A DNA stretch of 48,481 bases from Actinomycetes bacterium. GTDB taxonomy: Bacteria > Actinomycetota > Acidimicrobiia > Acidimicrobiales > JAJZXF01. The position numbers and the translations under genes are program-made. The DNA is taken from NCBI GenBank assembly GCA_021802485.1, contig JAJZXF010000011.1, forward strand, positions 1-48,481, given 5' to 3'. The first letter of the stretch is position 1. Every line of letters starts with the position of its first letter. The notes under the pieces are model-generated. The model was given only the letters and a program-made list of their open reading frames with translations, searched no databases and had not been told where the DNA came from. Positions 1 to 9,961 of this stretch are shown one piece after another.

Positions 1-212
1 GCTGAACGGCTACATACTGCTCCGGCAATGCCGAGCGACACTATCGCATACAGACCTTCCAGAAATACAGCAGTCGGGCGAACCTGACCCAGTTGGCACG
101 ACTCCAGGGAGTCCACCCCCGACCGCCTACCGCCGCGTGAACCTCGCCCGCGCCGCCGGACGGGGAGGTTCACCGCACCTTTCTTTGCGAAAAGAGGCGG
201 CCACCACTGAGA

Positions 213-248
213 GGTGCCATAGGTGGTGCCATAGGTGGTACCATAGGT
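213..248. repeat. three tandem 12-bp units (GGTGCCATAGGT x2, GGTACCATAGGT) directly upstream of the antitoxin start
   Basis: Read directly: ggtgccataggt ggtgccataggt ggtaccataggt, ending 2 nt before GTG at 251. Confidence 0.9.
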
Positions 249-250
249 CT

Positions 251-472
251 GTGAATAAGACCACGGTATATCTTCCAGAGGATCTGAAGCAGTCACTACG
301 ACGGATGGCTGCGGTGTCAGGCCGCTCGGAAGCCGAACTCATTCGTGAAGCGCTCAAAGCTCATCTCCGCACTTCGGACTGTCCTCGCCCACGCGGCAGC
401 CTCTTCGCGAGCGGCGATCCCTCATTTGCGGAGCACGCCGAAGAAGCCCTCGCTGGCTTTGGTGAGCGCTAA
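251..472 (+). CDS. ribbon-helix-helix antitoxin (VapB/CopG-like)
   Basis: VNKTTVYLPEDLKQSLRRMAAVSGRSEAELIREALKAHL is a typical RHH antitoxin N-terminus. GTG start at 251 preferred over the ORF-track start at 137. Confidence 0.8.
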   Translation: MNKTTVYLPEDLKQSLRRMAAVSGRSEAELIREALKAHLRTSDCPRPRGSLFASGDPSFAEHAEEALAGFGER

Positions 473-474
473 GA

Positions 475-885
475 ATGCTCGTATGCGACACCAGCGGTCT
501 TCTCGCCTACTTCGACGCTAGCGACGCGTACTGCGCCCGAGTTAGCTCTGTCATCGAAGCCGATCCGGGCCCATTCGTCGTATCACCCTACGTGGTCGCG
601 GAACTAGACTACCTCTTGGCCACCCGTCGCGGCGAGGTCATCGCTATGGCAGAGCTGTCCGAAGGAGCTTGGGAGCTACCATCGTTTGGGCAAAGCGACC
701 TTCGATACGCCTGTAACGTGATCGAGCGATACCAGGACCAAGGGATCGGTGTCGCGGACGCCTCGTTGGTGATCCTCGCCAAACGTTACCGAACAGACCG
801 CTTGCTCACCCTGGACCATCGTCACTTTCGGATGATCCGCACAGTGGAGGGAAGGCCGTTCACGCTGCTGCCTGCGACGTCGTGA
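475..885 (+). CDS. PIN-domain toxin (VapC-like)
   Basis: MLVCDTSGLLAYFDASD...VVAELDYLL...GVADASLVILAKRY...LLTLDHRHF is PIN-domain-like. It follows the RHH gene by 2 nt. Confidence 0.85.
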   Translation: MLVCDTSGLLAYFDASDAYCARVSSVIEADPGPFVVSPYVVAELDYLLATRRGEVIAMAELSEGAWELPSFGQSDLRYACNVIERYQDQGIGVADASLVILAKRYRTDRLLTLDHRHFRMIRTVEGRPFTLLPATS

Positions 886-945
886 GAGCGGAGTTACTAG
901 CGTGGCGTTTCGCAAATACCTTGGTGGTTGTGACGGTCTCTGTTC

Positions 946-1704
946 ATGAACCACGCCGCTCCCGCTCTCGAGTTGGCCGAAGGCCAGCGACCCATCTTGG
1001 AGACATTGACGAAGTCCAAGACGGCGTGGCACCGCGATGTGCTGCGGGCGCGAGCCCTGCTGTTGGCTGCTGACGGAGTGGCAATCACCCGTAACGCCGA
1101 TCAGGTAGGGGTGTCGGCAATGACGGTGCGGGCTTCGCGGATTCGCTTCGCCGCAGACGGTGTGGCGAAGTTTGGCCAGGTACGCGAGGGCCGCGGACGC
1201 AAACCGTCCGTCTCTTCGCAGAAGATCGAGGAGATCGTGCGCGCCACGCTGTATGACAAGCCGCCTGGCGAGATGCATTGGAGCTGCCGGTCGATACCTT
1301 AGGCCACCGGAGCAAGCCCTGCGACCCTACGGCGGGTGTGGTCCGCGAGGGGGCTAAAGGCGCACCTCGTCAAGACCTACAAAGTCTCCAGCGACAAACG
1401 CCTCGAGGAGACGCTCACCGACGTGGTCGGTCTGTATCTCAACCCGGCTGACAAGGCGGTCGTGGTTTGCATGGAGAAGCGCCAGATCCAGGTGTTGGAG
1501 CGCACGCTGCCGACCCTGCCGATGAAGAAGGGACGGGCCGCTACGATGACCCATGACTACTCACGCAACGGCACCACCACGCTGATCGCCACGCTCAATT
1601 CGCTGACCGGGGTGGTGATCGGCCAGTGCCTGCCTGAGGCTGCAAGCAACATCCACCACTGGGTCGGTGAGACATGCTGCATCGAGGCTGCGGGGTGTAG
1701 TTGA
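946..1704 (+). pseudogene. IS630-family transposase remnant, frameshifted and truncated
   Basis: N-terminal HTH part in 946-1302 and the DDE region 'GLKAHLVKTYKVSSDKRLEETLTDVVGLYLNPADKAVVVCMEKRQIQVLERTLPTLPMKKGRAATMTHDYSRNGTTTLIATLN' in another frame (1336-1704). The expected D-E-K-SQ is altered to ME-KRQ and the C-terminus is lost. Confidence 0.75.
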
Positions 1705-1826
1705 TAGGGGATTTCCCCGATGTTGTCCTTTCTCGACTCGGTCAGGCTACTTGTTTGTGGAGGTCGCCTAGCTCTCAGTTGTAGCGAGCGTCGCGACATG
1801 ACGAACAGACGAGTGAGGTATCTGCC

Positions 1827-4682
1827 ATGAGACTGCAGCGCAGCGTGAATGCGCTTATTCGTTCGCTCACCAGCACCGGGAATCGCTCTCGGGCCGTGCG
1901 GGTATCTCAAGAGGAGATGCGCGAGACGAGATCGAGCTGGAAGACAACCAGCCCTTCGCCGGTTGTCTTCCAGCGGGCAAGGAATAGCTTTGCGGTGCTC
2001 GTTGCCACGCTTGCGCTCTCACTTGCCAGCGTCATCGCTATTACTCAGCCTGCCACCGCAACTTCGGGGGGCTCGTGGTCGATCACGCCTACCCCGAACG
2101 CGGCTACCTCGGAATCAAATGCTCTCAATGGCATCTCGTGCGTCTCGGCGAGCTTCTGCGTCGCAGTTGGCCGCTACTACAACGGGACCGCTAACCAGAA
2201 CCTGGTCCTCACCTGGAACGGGAGCTCCTGGTCGCCAGAGTCCGCCGCGTCGTTCTCCACTTCCGCGTCCGAGTTCAACCAGCTTTCCGGTGTCTCGTGC
2301 GTCTCAGCAAGTTACTGCGTCGGGGTCGGATACCACTGGAACGGGACCGCTAACCAGAACCTGGTCCTCACCTGGAACGGGAGCTCCTGGTCCCTCGACT
2401 CCGCGACATCGCTGTCGACGTCTGCGTCACAGAACAACCTCCTCAACGCTGTCTCGTGCGTCTCAGCAAGTTACTGCGTCGCGACCGGGGAATACTTCAC
2501 AGGGACTGCGTATCAGAACCTGGTTCTCACCTGGAACGGGAGCTCCTGGTCACTCGACTCTGCACCGTCGCTGTCGACGTCCGCTTCGCAGAACAACCTC
2601 CTCAACGCTGTCTCGTGCGTCTCAGCAAGTTCCTGCGTCGCGACCGGGGACCATTGGAACGGGACTGCGTATCAGAACCTGGTTCTCACCTGGAACGGGA
2701 GCTCCTGGTCGCTCGACTCTGCCGCATCGCTGTCGTCGTCTTCATCACAGGACAACTTCCTTGACGGAATCTCGTGCGTCTCTTTTAGCTTCTGCGTGGC
2801 TGTTGGCAACTATTACAACGGGACTGAGTACCAGAACCTGGTTCTCACCTGGAACGGGAGTTCCTGGTCGCTCGACTCTGCCGCGTCGCTGTCGACTTCG
2901 GCGTCACAGCACAACAACCTCCAAAGCGTCTCATGCCCGACGGCAAGCTTCTGCGTGGCTGATGGCAACTATTACAACGGGACCGTGTACCAGAACCAGG
3001 TGCTCACATGGAATGGGAGCTCATGGTCACTCGACTCTGCCGCGTCGCTTTCGACTTTGGCATCACAGACCAATGTCCTCCTCGGCGTCTCGTGCTTCTC
3101 AGCGAGCTCCTGCGTCGGGGTCGGATACCACTGGAACGGGACTGTGTACCAGAACCTGGTGCTCACCTGGAATGGCAGCTCATGGTCACTCGACTCTGCA
3201 GCGTCGCTCTCCATGTCATTGTCACGAAACAACCACCTCTATGGCGTCTCGTGCGCATCCGCGAGCTTCTGCGTGGCTGTTGGTAGCTATTCCAACGGAA
3301 CAGTGGACCAGAACCTGGTGCTCACCTGGAACGGCAGCTCCTGGTCGCTCGACTCCGCAGCATCGCTGTCAACGTCTTCATCACAGTACAACGTTCTGAC
3401 CGGCGTCTCGTGTGCGAGCACGAGCTTCTGCGTGGCTGTTGGAGCCTATTCCAACGGAACAGTGAACCAGAACCTGGTGCTCACCTGGAACGGCAGCTCC
3501 TGGTCGCTCGACTCCGCAGCATCGCTGTCAACGTCTTCATCACAGGACAACTACCTCGACGGCGTCTCGTGCGTATCTGCGAGCTTCTGCGTGGCCGCTG
3601 GAGCCTATTACAACGGAACAGTGGACCAGAACCTGGTGCTCACCTGGAACGGGACCTCCTGGTCGCTCGACTCTGCAGCGTCGCTCTCCACTTCGGCATC
3701 ACAGGACAATGCCCTCGACGGTCTTTCGTGTGCTTCAACAAGTTTCTGTGTTGCCGCCGGCTACTACACAAAGAGCGTTGCGGCGAACCAGAACCTGCTG
3801 CTCACGTGGAATGGCAGCTCCTGGTCGCTCGACTCCGCCGCGTCGCTTTCGACGTCCGCATCACAGGACAACTTCCTAAACGGCATCTCGTGCGTATCTG
3901 CGAGCTTCTGCGTGGCCGACGGATCCCACGCAGGCTCGTCCGCCTACCAGAACATCATGCTGACCTGGAACGGCAGCGTGTGGTCACTGGATGCAGCAGC
4001 GTCGCTTTCAACTTCGACCCTCCAGGGCAACGAGCTTAATGGCGTCTCGTGTATCTCAGCGAGTTCCTGCGTCGCTGCCGGCTCATTCAAGAACGGGGGG
4101 GCAACGTGGCAATCCCTGCTTCTCACCTGGAACGGGACCTCCTGGTCGCTCGACTCAGCAGCGTCGCTTTCGACGTCCGCATCGCAGTACAACGACCTCA
4201 AATCCGTCTCATGTGCATCAGCGTATTCCTGCGTGGCCGCCGGCTACTACGACGGGACCGTGCACCAGACCCTGGCACTTTCGTTCAACGCGACCCCTCC
4301 ACCCATCCACGCTGGATACTGGTTCGTCGCATCCGATGGAGGCATCTTCTCCTTCGGCAACGGACACTTCTACGGCTCGATGGGTGCGAAGCCGCTGAAC
4401 AAGCCGATCGTCGGTATGGCGTCTACCCCTGACGGAAAGGGGTATTGGTTCGTCGCATCCGATGGAGGCATCTTCAGCTTCGGGGATGCTCACTTCTACG
4501 GCTCGATGGGTGCGAAGCCGCTGAACAAGCCGATCGTCGGTATGGCGTCTACCCCTGACGGAAAGGGGTATTGGTTCGTCGCATCCGATGGAGGCATCTT
4601 CAGCTTCGGGGATGCTCACTTCTACGGCTCGATGGGTGCGAAGCCGCTGAACAAGCCGATCGTCGGTATGGCTGGCGCCTAA
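1827..4682 (+). CDS. large secreted repeat protein: 14 Cys-pair repeats plus three 42-aa SDGG repeats
   Basis: Hydrophobic signal segment [24 protein letters not shown], then 14 copies of (L-x-x-V/I/L-SC-x5-C-V-A/G-x-G ... TWNGSSWS), then [15 protein letters not shown] repeats. The start may be ATG 1827 or ATG 1917. Confidence 0.85.
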   Translation: MRLQRSVNALIRSLTSTGNRSRAVRVSQEEMRETRSSWKTTSPSPVVFQRARNSFAVLVATLALSLASVIAITQPATATSGGSWSITPTPNAATSESNALNGISCVSASFCVAVGRYYNGTANQNLVLTWNGSSWSPESAASFSTSASEFNQLSGVSCVSASYCVGVGYHWNGTANQNLVLTWNGSSWSLDSATSLSTSASQNNLLNAVSCVSASYCVATGEYFTGTAYQNLVLTWNGSSWSLDSAPSLSTSASQNNLLNAVSCVSASSCVATGDHWNGTAYQNLVLTWNGSSWSLDSAASLSSSSSQDNFLDGISCVSFSFCVAVGNYYNGTEYQNLVLTWNGSSWSLDSAASLSTSASQHNNLQSVSCPTASFCVADGNYYNGTVYQNQVLTWNGSSWSLDSAASLSTLASQTNVLLGVSCFSASSCVGVGYHWNGTVYQNLVLTWNGSSWSLDSAASLSMSLSRNNHLYGVSCASASFCVAVGSYSNGTVDQNLVLTWNGSSWSLDSAASLSTSSSQYNVLTGVSCASTSFCVAVGAYSNGTVNQNLVLTWNGSSWSLDSAASLSTSSSQDNYLDGVSCVSASFCVAAGAYYNGTVDQNLVLTWNGTSWSLDSAASLSTSASQDNALDGLSCASTSFCVAAGYYTKSVAANQNLLLTWNGSSWSLDSAASLSTSASQDNFLNGISCVSASFCVADGSHAGSSAYQNIMLTWNGSVWSLDAAASLSTSTLQGNELNGVSCISASSCVAAGSFKNGGATWQSLLLTWNGTSWSLDSAASLSTSASQYNDLKSVSCASAYSCVAAGYYDGTVHQTLALSFNATPPPIHAGYWFVASDGGIFSFGNGHFYGSMGAKPLNKPIVGMASTPDGKGYWFVASDGGIFSFGDAHFYGSMGAKPLNKPIVGMASTPDGKGYWFVASDGGIFSFGDAHFYGSMGAKPLNKPIVGMAGA
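1937..1973 (+). other. perfect 13-bp inverted repeat with 11-nt loop near the 5' end of the repeat-protein gene
   Basis: CTGGAAGACAACC (1937-1949) / GGTTGTCTTCCAG (1961-1973). Confidence 0.85.
4315..4675 (+). repeat. 126-bp (42-aa) in-frame repeats, almost identical at DNA level
   Basis: [42 protein letters not shown] x3; e.g. gacggaaaggggtattgg recurs at 4431 and 4557. Confidence 0.9.
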
Positions 4683-5284
4683 CCCAATTGTCGTCGAGCG
4701 AAAATCGGGACGATGATGTCAGCGCCAACATCAAGAGCCGCTTCTGCGTCACCGGCGTCACAGTCGAGGACCCATGGACCGGGATCCGCTCCGGCTCGTG
4801 CACAGACAACGGTCCATGGTGAACGACCTCTACTGAGTTCGAGACGAGACGTAACCCTTGGCAAAGACCTGTCCCAGGTTTGAACGGGGACCCTCCCGCG
4901 TCCTTTCGACTCTGCACAACCTTACGATCGTTGTGCCAATCGGTTATGAGAGCCATAACCGAGCAGAGGATGTCATGATAATGGCGTTGGCCAGACGTGA
5001 TACCCCGAGGTTGCTTCCCGGGACTCTGATAACGCTGCGGAGACCCGAGTAGCAGCGTACACGGCAGCCATGCGCAGCATGAGTACCGTACCGTACCGTA
5101 CACTTGGTTAGCTACAACCTCCCGCCGACAGTTCGCAGCTTCTCGCCCACTTTGCGCGGCTCGCCAGCCAAGTTGATCCTTCTTTTCGGATCGTTCACTG
5201 CGTACCGCAGGTCCTGCGCTTTGCGCACTGCACACATCAGTACGCTGGAGTTCCAGCAGCGTGAGCCGCTCGGCGCCAATGGTG

Positions 5285-6052
5285 CTATTTGGGCTGCAAC
5301 CGCAGGGCCCCGTCCAAACGTATGACCTCGCCATTGAGGTAGCTGCTCTCGCAAAGATCCACGACAAGCTCTGCGTAGTCCTCGGGAGAACCTAGACGCT
5401 TCGGGAATGGTATCCCAGACGCCATGGCCTTTCGCTGGTCCTCAGGCAGAAGCGCGAGCATCGGGGTGTCCATCAAGCCAGGCGCGATAGCAAGAACACG
5501 GATCCCTGCAACCGAGAGGTCCCTCGCCACTGGCACCGTCATGCCGACTATCCCACCCTTGGACGCCGAATAGGCCACCTGCCCGACCTGGCCTTCGAAG
5601 GCCGCTACCGACGCCGTGTTGACGATTACACCGCGCTCGCCGTCCTTTAGCGGCTCGGTCTTCGACATCGCGGAAGCAGCTAGGCGAATAACATTGAAGC
5701 TTCCGATGAGGTTGACACTGATAACGTTCTTGAAAGCCTCAAGGTCATGCGGCGTCCCGTCTCGCCCCACAGTCCGCATAGCCCAGCCGATCCCTGCGCA
5801 ATTTACGACTATGCGCAGAGGACCTGCCTGTGACGCCTTCTCGACCGCGCCCGCTACTACCTCCGGATCTGTGACATCTCCGGCCGCGTAGCTCGCAGCA
5901 GGACCCAGAGAGGCCGCAAGCTCGCCAGCTCGCCCGGCGTCCCTGTCCAGGATCGTACAGGCTATGCCGGCCTCACTCAGCCGCCGAACAGTCGCAGCCC
6001 CGAGGCCGGAAGCTCCACCACTTACCAACGCTGATGCACCTTGATATCGCAT
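5285..6052 (-). CDS. short-chain dehydrogenase/reductase (3-hydroxyacyl-CoA dehydrogenase type-2-like)
   Basis: [14 protein letters not shown] nucleotide-binding motif, NCAG, YSASKGG catalytic motif, APGLMDTPM. Confidence 0.9.
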   Translation of the reverse strand: MRYQGASALVSGGASGLGAATVRRLSEAGIACTILDRDAGRAGELAASLGPAASYAAGDVTDPEVVAGAVEKASQAGPLRIVVNCAGIGWAMRTVGRDGTPHDLEAFKNVISVNLIGSFNVIRLAASAMSKTEPLKDGERGVIVNTASVAAFEGQVGQVAYSASKGGIVGMTVPVARDLSVAGIRVLAIAPGLMDTPMLALLPEDQRKAMASGIPFPKRLGSPEDYAELVVDLCESSYLNGEVIRLDGALRLQPK

Positions 6053-6146
6053 GGCTCAGAACCCTACTACAGCCCGTGGCGTCGACGCATCACCAGCGTC
6101 ACCAGGAGATCGCTACCCGCGACTCTGCTTCACGCGGCTCGGAACT

Positions 6147-6716
6147 CTATCTCGAACCAGCTGATGTGCCTGAGCGGCCGACCTGATTCTGTGCCGCCTC
6201 GAGCGCTAGCCGGTCGACCATCGCGTTCATTGAGCTGTTGGAATGACCCTTCACCCAGCGAAAGCTCACCTGCCCGGGCCCTCGCAACTCCACCTCTTCA
6301 AGCAGGGGCCTCCAGAGATCCTGGTTCGCTACAGCATCCCCTTTTGAGTTGCGCCATCCACGCGCCAGCCAACCCTTCCACCAACCTTGCCGAAAACAAT
6401 TCACCACATACGTCGAGTCGCTGACGACCGCCACCGGGCCGGAAATGGATCGCAAGGCCTCGAGGACAGCCGTTACCTCCATCCTCTGGTTCGTCGTGAG
6501 CTTCTCAGATCCGCTCGCGAACGCGCCTGCGGGGACTGCCCAGGCCCAACCGCCGGGACCCGGATTGCCCAAGCATGATCCATCCGTATAAACGGTGGTA
6601 GAACACGCGGATTCACCTTTACCGGGTTCGGGCCCAGCTGACGCGCTCAAAGCGCCGACGCCAGAGTGCGCGATTCGCGAGCCGGCGCTCAGATCCTCGC
6701 CACCATCGATCTCCAC
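6147..6716 (-). CDS. rnhA: ribonuclease HI
   Basis: VYTDGSCLGNPGPGGWAW, TTNQRMEVTAVLEAL, VVSDSTYVVNCF, WVKGHSNSSMNAMVDRLA. Confidence 0.92.
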   Translation of the reverse strand: MEIDGGEDLSAGSRIAHSGVGALSASAGPEPGKGESACSTTVYTDGSCLGNPGPGGWAWAVPAGAFASGSEKLTTNQRMEVTAVLEALRSISGPVAVVSDSTYVVNCFRQGWWKGWLARGWRNSKGDAVANQDLWRPLLEEVELRGPGQVSFRWVKGHSNSSMNAMVDRLALEAAQNQVGRSGTSAGSR

Positions 6717-6933
6717 TAACGTCCCTTTCTACTACTGCCCTGGTTCTATAGCTGCTGGCACACCAAGCGTAACGCCTCGACACGCACACGGGAGCCTAGC
6801 GCGACGCCACAAGCAAACGGTCTTCGCCAAGCACGTAATTCGGGCACGCTGTGAACCGCGCAACAAGAACGAGGATCCCCGGGGAACGCTGCGAGATCGC
6901 GTCCAACCAAACCCCGCGCACATATGAGAACAT

Positions 6934-9852
6934 GTGTGGGTGATATTCGACGGATTCTCCCACCAAGTCCCTGACATAGACCCCGACGAGACACACGAGT
7001 GGGTTGACTCCTTCGACTCCGTCATCGAATCACGCGGGAAGAACCGGGCTCGCTTCCTGCTCATGAAGCTTCTCGACCGAGCGCGGGAGTCCCAGGTCGG
7101 CTTCCCTGCAACAGTCTCGACACCGTATGTGAACACGATCCCCGCTGACCAGGAGCCGTGGTTCCCCGGCAATGAGCACCTTGAACGGCGTATCCGCGCG
7201 TACATCCGCTGGAACGCTGCCGTGATGGTGACCCGAGCGAACATGCGATCCGAGGGAATCGGTGGGCACCTGTCGACCTTCGCTAGCTCCGCAAGCCTCT
7301 ACGAGGTCGGCTTCAACCACTTTTTCCATGGCAAGTCCGATGGAAGCCATGGTGATCAGGTGTTTTTCCAGGGCCACGCATCACCAGGCATTTACGCTCG
7401 AGCCTTCCTGGAAGGGCGCCTCAGCGAAGCACAACTTGACGGGTTCCGTTTCGAGATCGCGGGCAACGGGTTGGCGAGCTACCCGCATCCTCGCCTCCTT
7501 CCCGAGTTCTGGGAGTTTCCCACGGTCTCGATGGGACTCGGCCCTCTCATGGCGGTGCAGCAGGCCCACTTCAATCGCTACCTCCACAATCGCCACATCG
7601 AGGACACGAGTTCCGCCAAGGTCTGGTGCTTCCTCGGCGATGGTGAGATGGACGAGCCGGAAAGCCTCGCAGCGGTAGCGGCTGGAGGCCGTGAGGCTCT
7701 GGACAACCTCATCTTCGTTGTCAACTGCAATCTCCAGCGCCTCGACGGTCCTGTGCGCGGGAACGGAAAGGTAATTCAGGAGTTCGAGGCACTGTTCCGC
7801 GGAGCAGGATGGAACGTGATCAAGGTCATCTGGGGCTCCCGCTGGGACGACCTGCTCGCACGGGACGTCGACAGCGTCCTGCTGAACAAGATGAACACCA
7901 CCGTGGACGGCGAGTTCCAAAAGTACGCCACCGAATCAGGAGCCTACATTCGCGAACGGTTCTTCGGACCCGACCCGCGCCTTCGCCGGATGGTAGAGCA
8001 CCTTTCGGACGAAGAGCTCCAGGCGCTTCCCCGCGGTGGACACGACTATCGCAAGCTTTACGCAGCGTACAAAGCTGCGGTCGAGCACACTGGTACGCCA
8101 ACTGCAATCTTGGCGAAAACCATCAAGGGCTGGACCCTCGGCCCAGAGATCGAAGCACGAAACGCGACCCACCAGATCAAGAAGATGTCCAAGAAGCAGC
8201 TTGCTGCACTTCGCAACCGGCTCTACCTCTCGGACGAGATACCTGACTCCGCACTCGATGCGGACCTCCCGCCCTACTACCGCCCGCCAGCGGGCTCCGA
8301 TGAGTACGAGTACCTTGCGCAGAGAAGGAGGGCGCTCCAGGGGCCGGTGCCATCACGCGTCGTACGGCACAGGTCTATCCCCTCCCCCGACGCGAGCACC
8401 TTCGCAGACCTGCTCGCGGGCTCCTCCAAGCAGGAGTTCTCCACCACGATGGCCTTTGCAAGGCTAATGCGCAGCCTCATACGAGAGCCTTCGATGGGCG
8501 CCCGCGTCGTGCCAATCGTGCCGGACGAGGCCCGTACGTTCGGCCTCGACGCGCTCTTCCCAGAGGCGAGAATTTACTCCCCGAGCGGCCAGCACTACAC
8601 GCCGGTTGACGCGGATCTCATCCTTTCATACACCGAAAGCCAGTCCGGCCAGATCCTGGAGGAGGGGATCACGGAGGCGGGTGCGATGGCGACCTTCATG
8701 GCCGTAGCCACGTCCTACGCGACGTGGGGCGAGCCGATGCTTCCATTCTTCATCTTTTACTCGATGTTCGGCTTCCAAAGGATCGGGGACCTGATCTGGG
8801 CACTGGGGGACATGCGGGGAAGGGGCTTCCTAATGGGGGCCACCGCTGGTCGGACCACGCTGAACGGAGAGGGGCTCCAGCACGAGGACGGCCACTCGCT
8901 CCTGATCGCGTCCGCAGTCCCGAACGTACAAGCATACGACCCCGCATTCGCCTACGAACTTGCAATTATCATCCAGGACGGGATCCAACGTATGTACGGC
9001 GACGCTCCCGAAGACATCTTCTACTACATCACCTTGTACAACGAGAACTATTCGATGCCGCCAATGCCCGGAGTCGAAAGCGCATCGAACGGATCCCCAC
9101 AGGGATCCTCGATCGTGGCAGAGATGAACCTCGCAACGCGCGACGCGATCTTGAAGGGCCTTTACCTCTTCGCCGCGAGGCAATCCGAAGCCCACCCTGA
9201 TGCGTCAAGCGCCGTCAGCGGAACAGAACCATCACCCCCTGGTCGGTCTTTCGACCTTGGCGAGCGAGACAGGCAGGAGAGCTCACACCAGAACGCCCAG
9301 AACTCAGACGACTCGCACCTTGGAGCGAAACTGCTATTTTCCGGCACTGCATGGAAAGCGGTAATGGAGGCTCGCGATATGCTAGCTGATGGCTGGGGAA
9401 TTGAGTCCGAGGCTTGGTCCGTGACCTCCTACAAGGCGCTCCGGGAGGAAGCTCTCTCGGTCGAGAGGTGGAACCGCCTGCACCCGGAGGAGCCAGCCAG
9501 GACGCCGTTCGTAACCCAGGCGCTCTCGCAGGCGGAGCGGGACAGCAGGCAACCCCGCGGCGCTATGCGGGAGCCGATCGTAGCGGTGACGGACTTCATC
9601 AAGGCAGTTCCTGACCAGATCGCTCGCTGGATACCCTCGACGTCGAGCTTCACCTCACTTGGAACGGACGGCTTCGGTCGCTCCGACACACGCCCCGCGT
9701 TGCGCCGCTACTTCGAGGTCGACGCCGCTCAGATCACCGTCGCAGTGCTCGCAGCGTTCGCAGCTTCGGGAAACCTGGGAGCCGATGCCGTCAGTGCCGC
9801 TATCAAGAAGTTCGGAATAGACCCCGAGGGCATGGACCCCCGCCTGCTGTAG
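6934..9852 (+). CDS. aceE: pyruvate dehydrogenase E1 component (homodimeric type)
   Basis: GHLSTFASSASLYEVGFNHFF, CFLGDGEMDEPESLAAV, ATAGRTTLNGEGLQHEDGHSLL, VLGTDGFGRSDTR-like C-terminus. GTG start. Confidence 0.93.
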   Translation: MWVIFDGFSHQVPDIDPDETHEWVDSFDSVIESRGKNRARFLLMKLLDRARESQVGFPATVSTPYVNTIPADQEPWFPGNEHLERRIRAYIRWNAAVMVTRANMRSEGIGGHLSTFASSASLYEVGFNHFFHGKSDGSHGDQVFFQGHASPGIYARAFLEGRLSEAQLDGFRFEIAGNGLASYPHPRLLPEFWEFPTVSMGLGPLMAVQQAHFNRYLHNRHIEDTSSAKVWCFLGDGEMDEPESLAAVAAGGREALDNLIFVVNCNLQRLDGPVRGNGKVIQEFEALFRGAGWNVIKVIWGSRWDDLLARDVDSVLLNKMNTTVDGEFQKYATESGAYIRERFFGPDPRLRRMVEHLSDEELQALPRGGHDYRKLYAAYKAAVEHTGTPTAILAKTIKGWTLGPEIEARNATHQIKKMSKKQLAALRNRLYLSDEIPDSALDADLPPYYRPPAGSDEYEYLAQRRRALQGPVPSRVVRHRSIPSPDASTFADLLAGSSKQEFSTTMAFARLMRSLIREPSMGARVVPIVPDEARTFGLDALFPEARIYSPSGQHYTPVDADLILSYTESQSGQILEEGITEAGAMATFMAVATSYATWGEPMLPFFIFYSMFGFQRIGDLIWALGDMRGRGFLMGATAGRTTLNGEGLQHEDGHSLLIASAVPNVQAYDPAFAYELAIIIQDGIQRMYGDAPEDIFYYITLYNENYSMPPMPGVESASNGSPQGSSIVAEMNLATRDAILKGLYLFAARQSEAHPDASSAVSGTEPSPPGRSFDLGERDRQESSHQNAQNSDDSHLGAKLLFSGTAWKAVMEARDMLADGWGIESEAWSVTSYKALREEALSVERWNRLHPEEPARTPFVTQALSQAERDSRQPRGAMREPIVAVTDFIKAVPDQIARWIPSTSSFTSLGTDGFGRSDTRPALRRYFEVDAAQITVAVLAAFAASGNLGADAVSAAIKKFGIDPEGMDPRLL

Positions 9853-9961
9853 ACACAAGGACTGCTTAAATTGCCTGGATTTGCCAACCCGATCCAACCG
9901 CTTCACTGACGCAGCACCCATGCTCGTAAAGCGCCTTAAGCCTCGTGTAACGTTGCCGGCT

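Noticed and set aside
1849-3399. 516-aa plus-strand ORF (and similar 2456-4432 ORFs) overlapping the repeat protein
   Set aside because: Shadow frames of a repetitive high-GC gene; periodic Arg/Pro/Thr-rich translations, no signal peptide or recognisable domain.
4095-4101. G7 run in the first repeat protein as another slippage switch
   Set aside because: In frame as sequenced and only 7 nt; much weaker than the G10 tract.
4941-4961. 8-bp inverted repeat CGGTTATG-AGAGC-CATAACCG
   Set aside because: Short, no U tract, no gene context to assign a role.
5083-5101. GTACC microsatellite (x3.8)
   Set aside because: Intergenic and short; no link to a start codon or promoter that I could support.
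4600-5367. 255-aa minus-strand ORF downstream of the repeat protein
   Set aside because: No recognisable domain; overlaps the 3' ends of both flanking genes.
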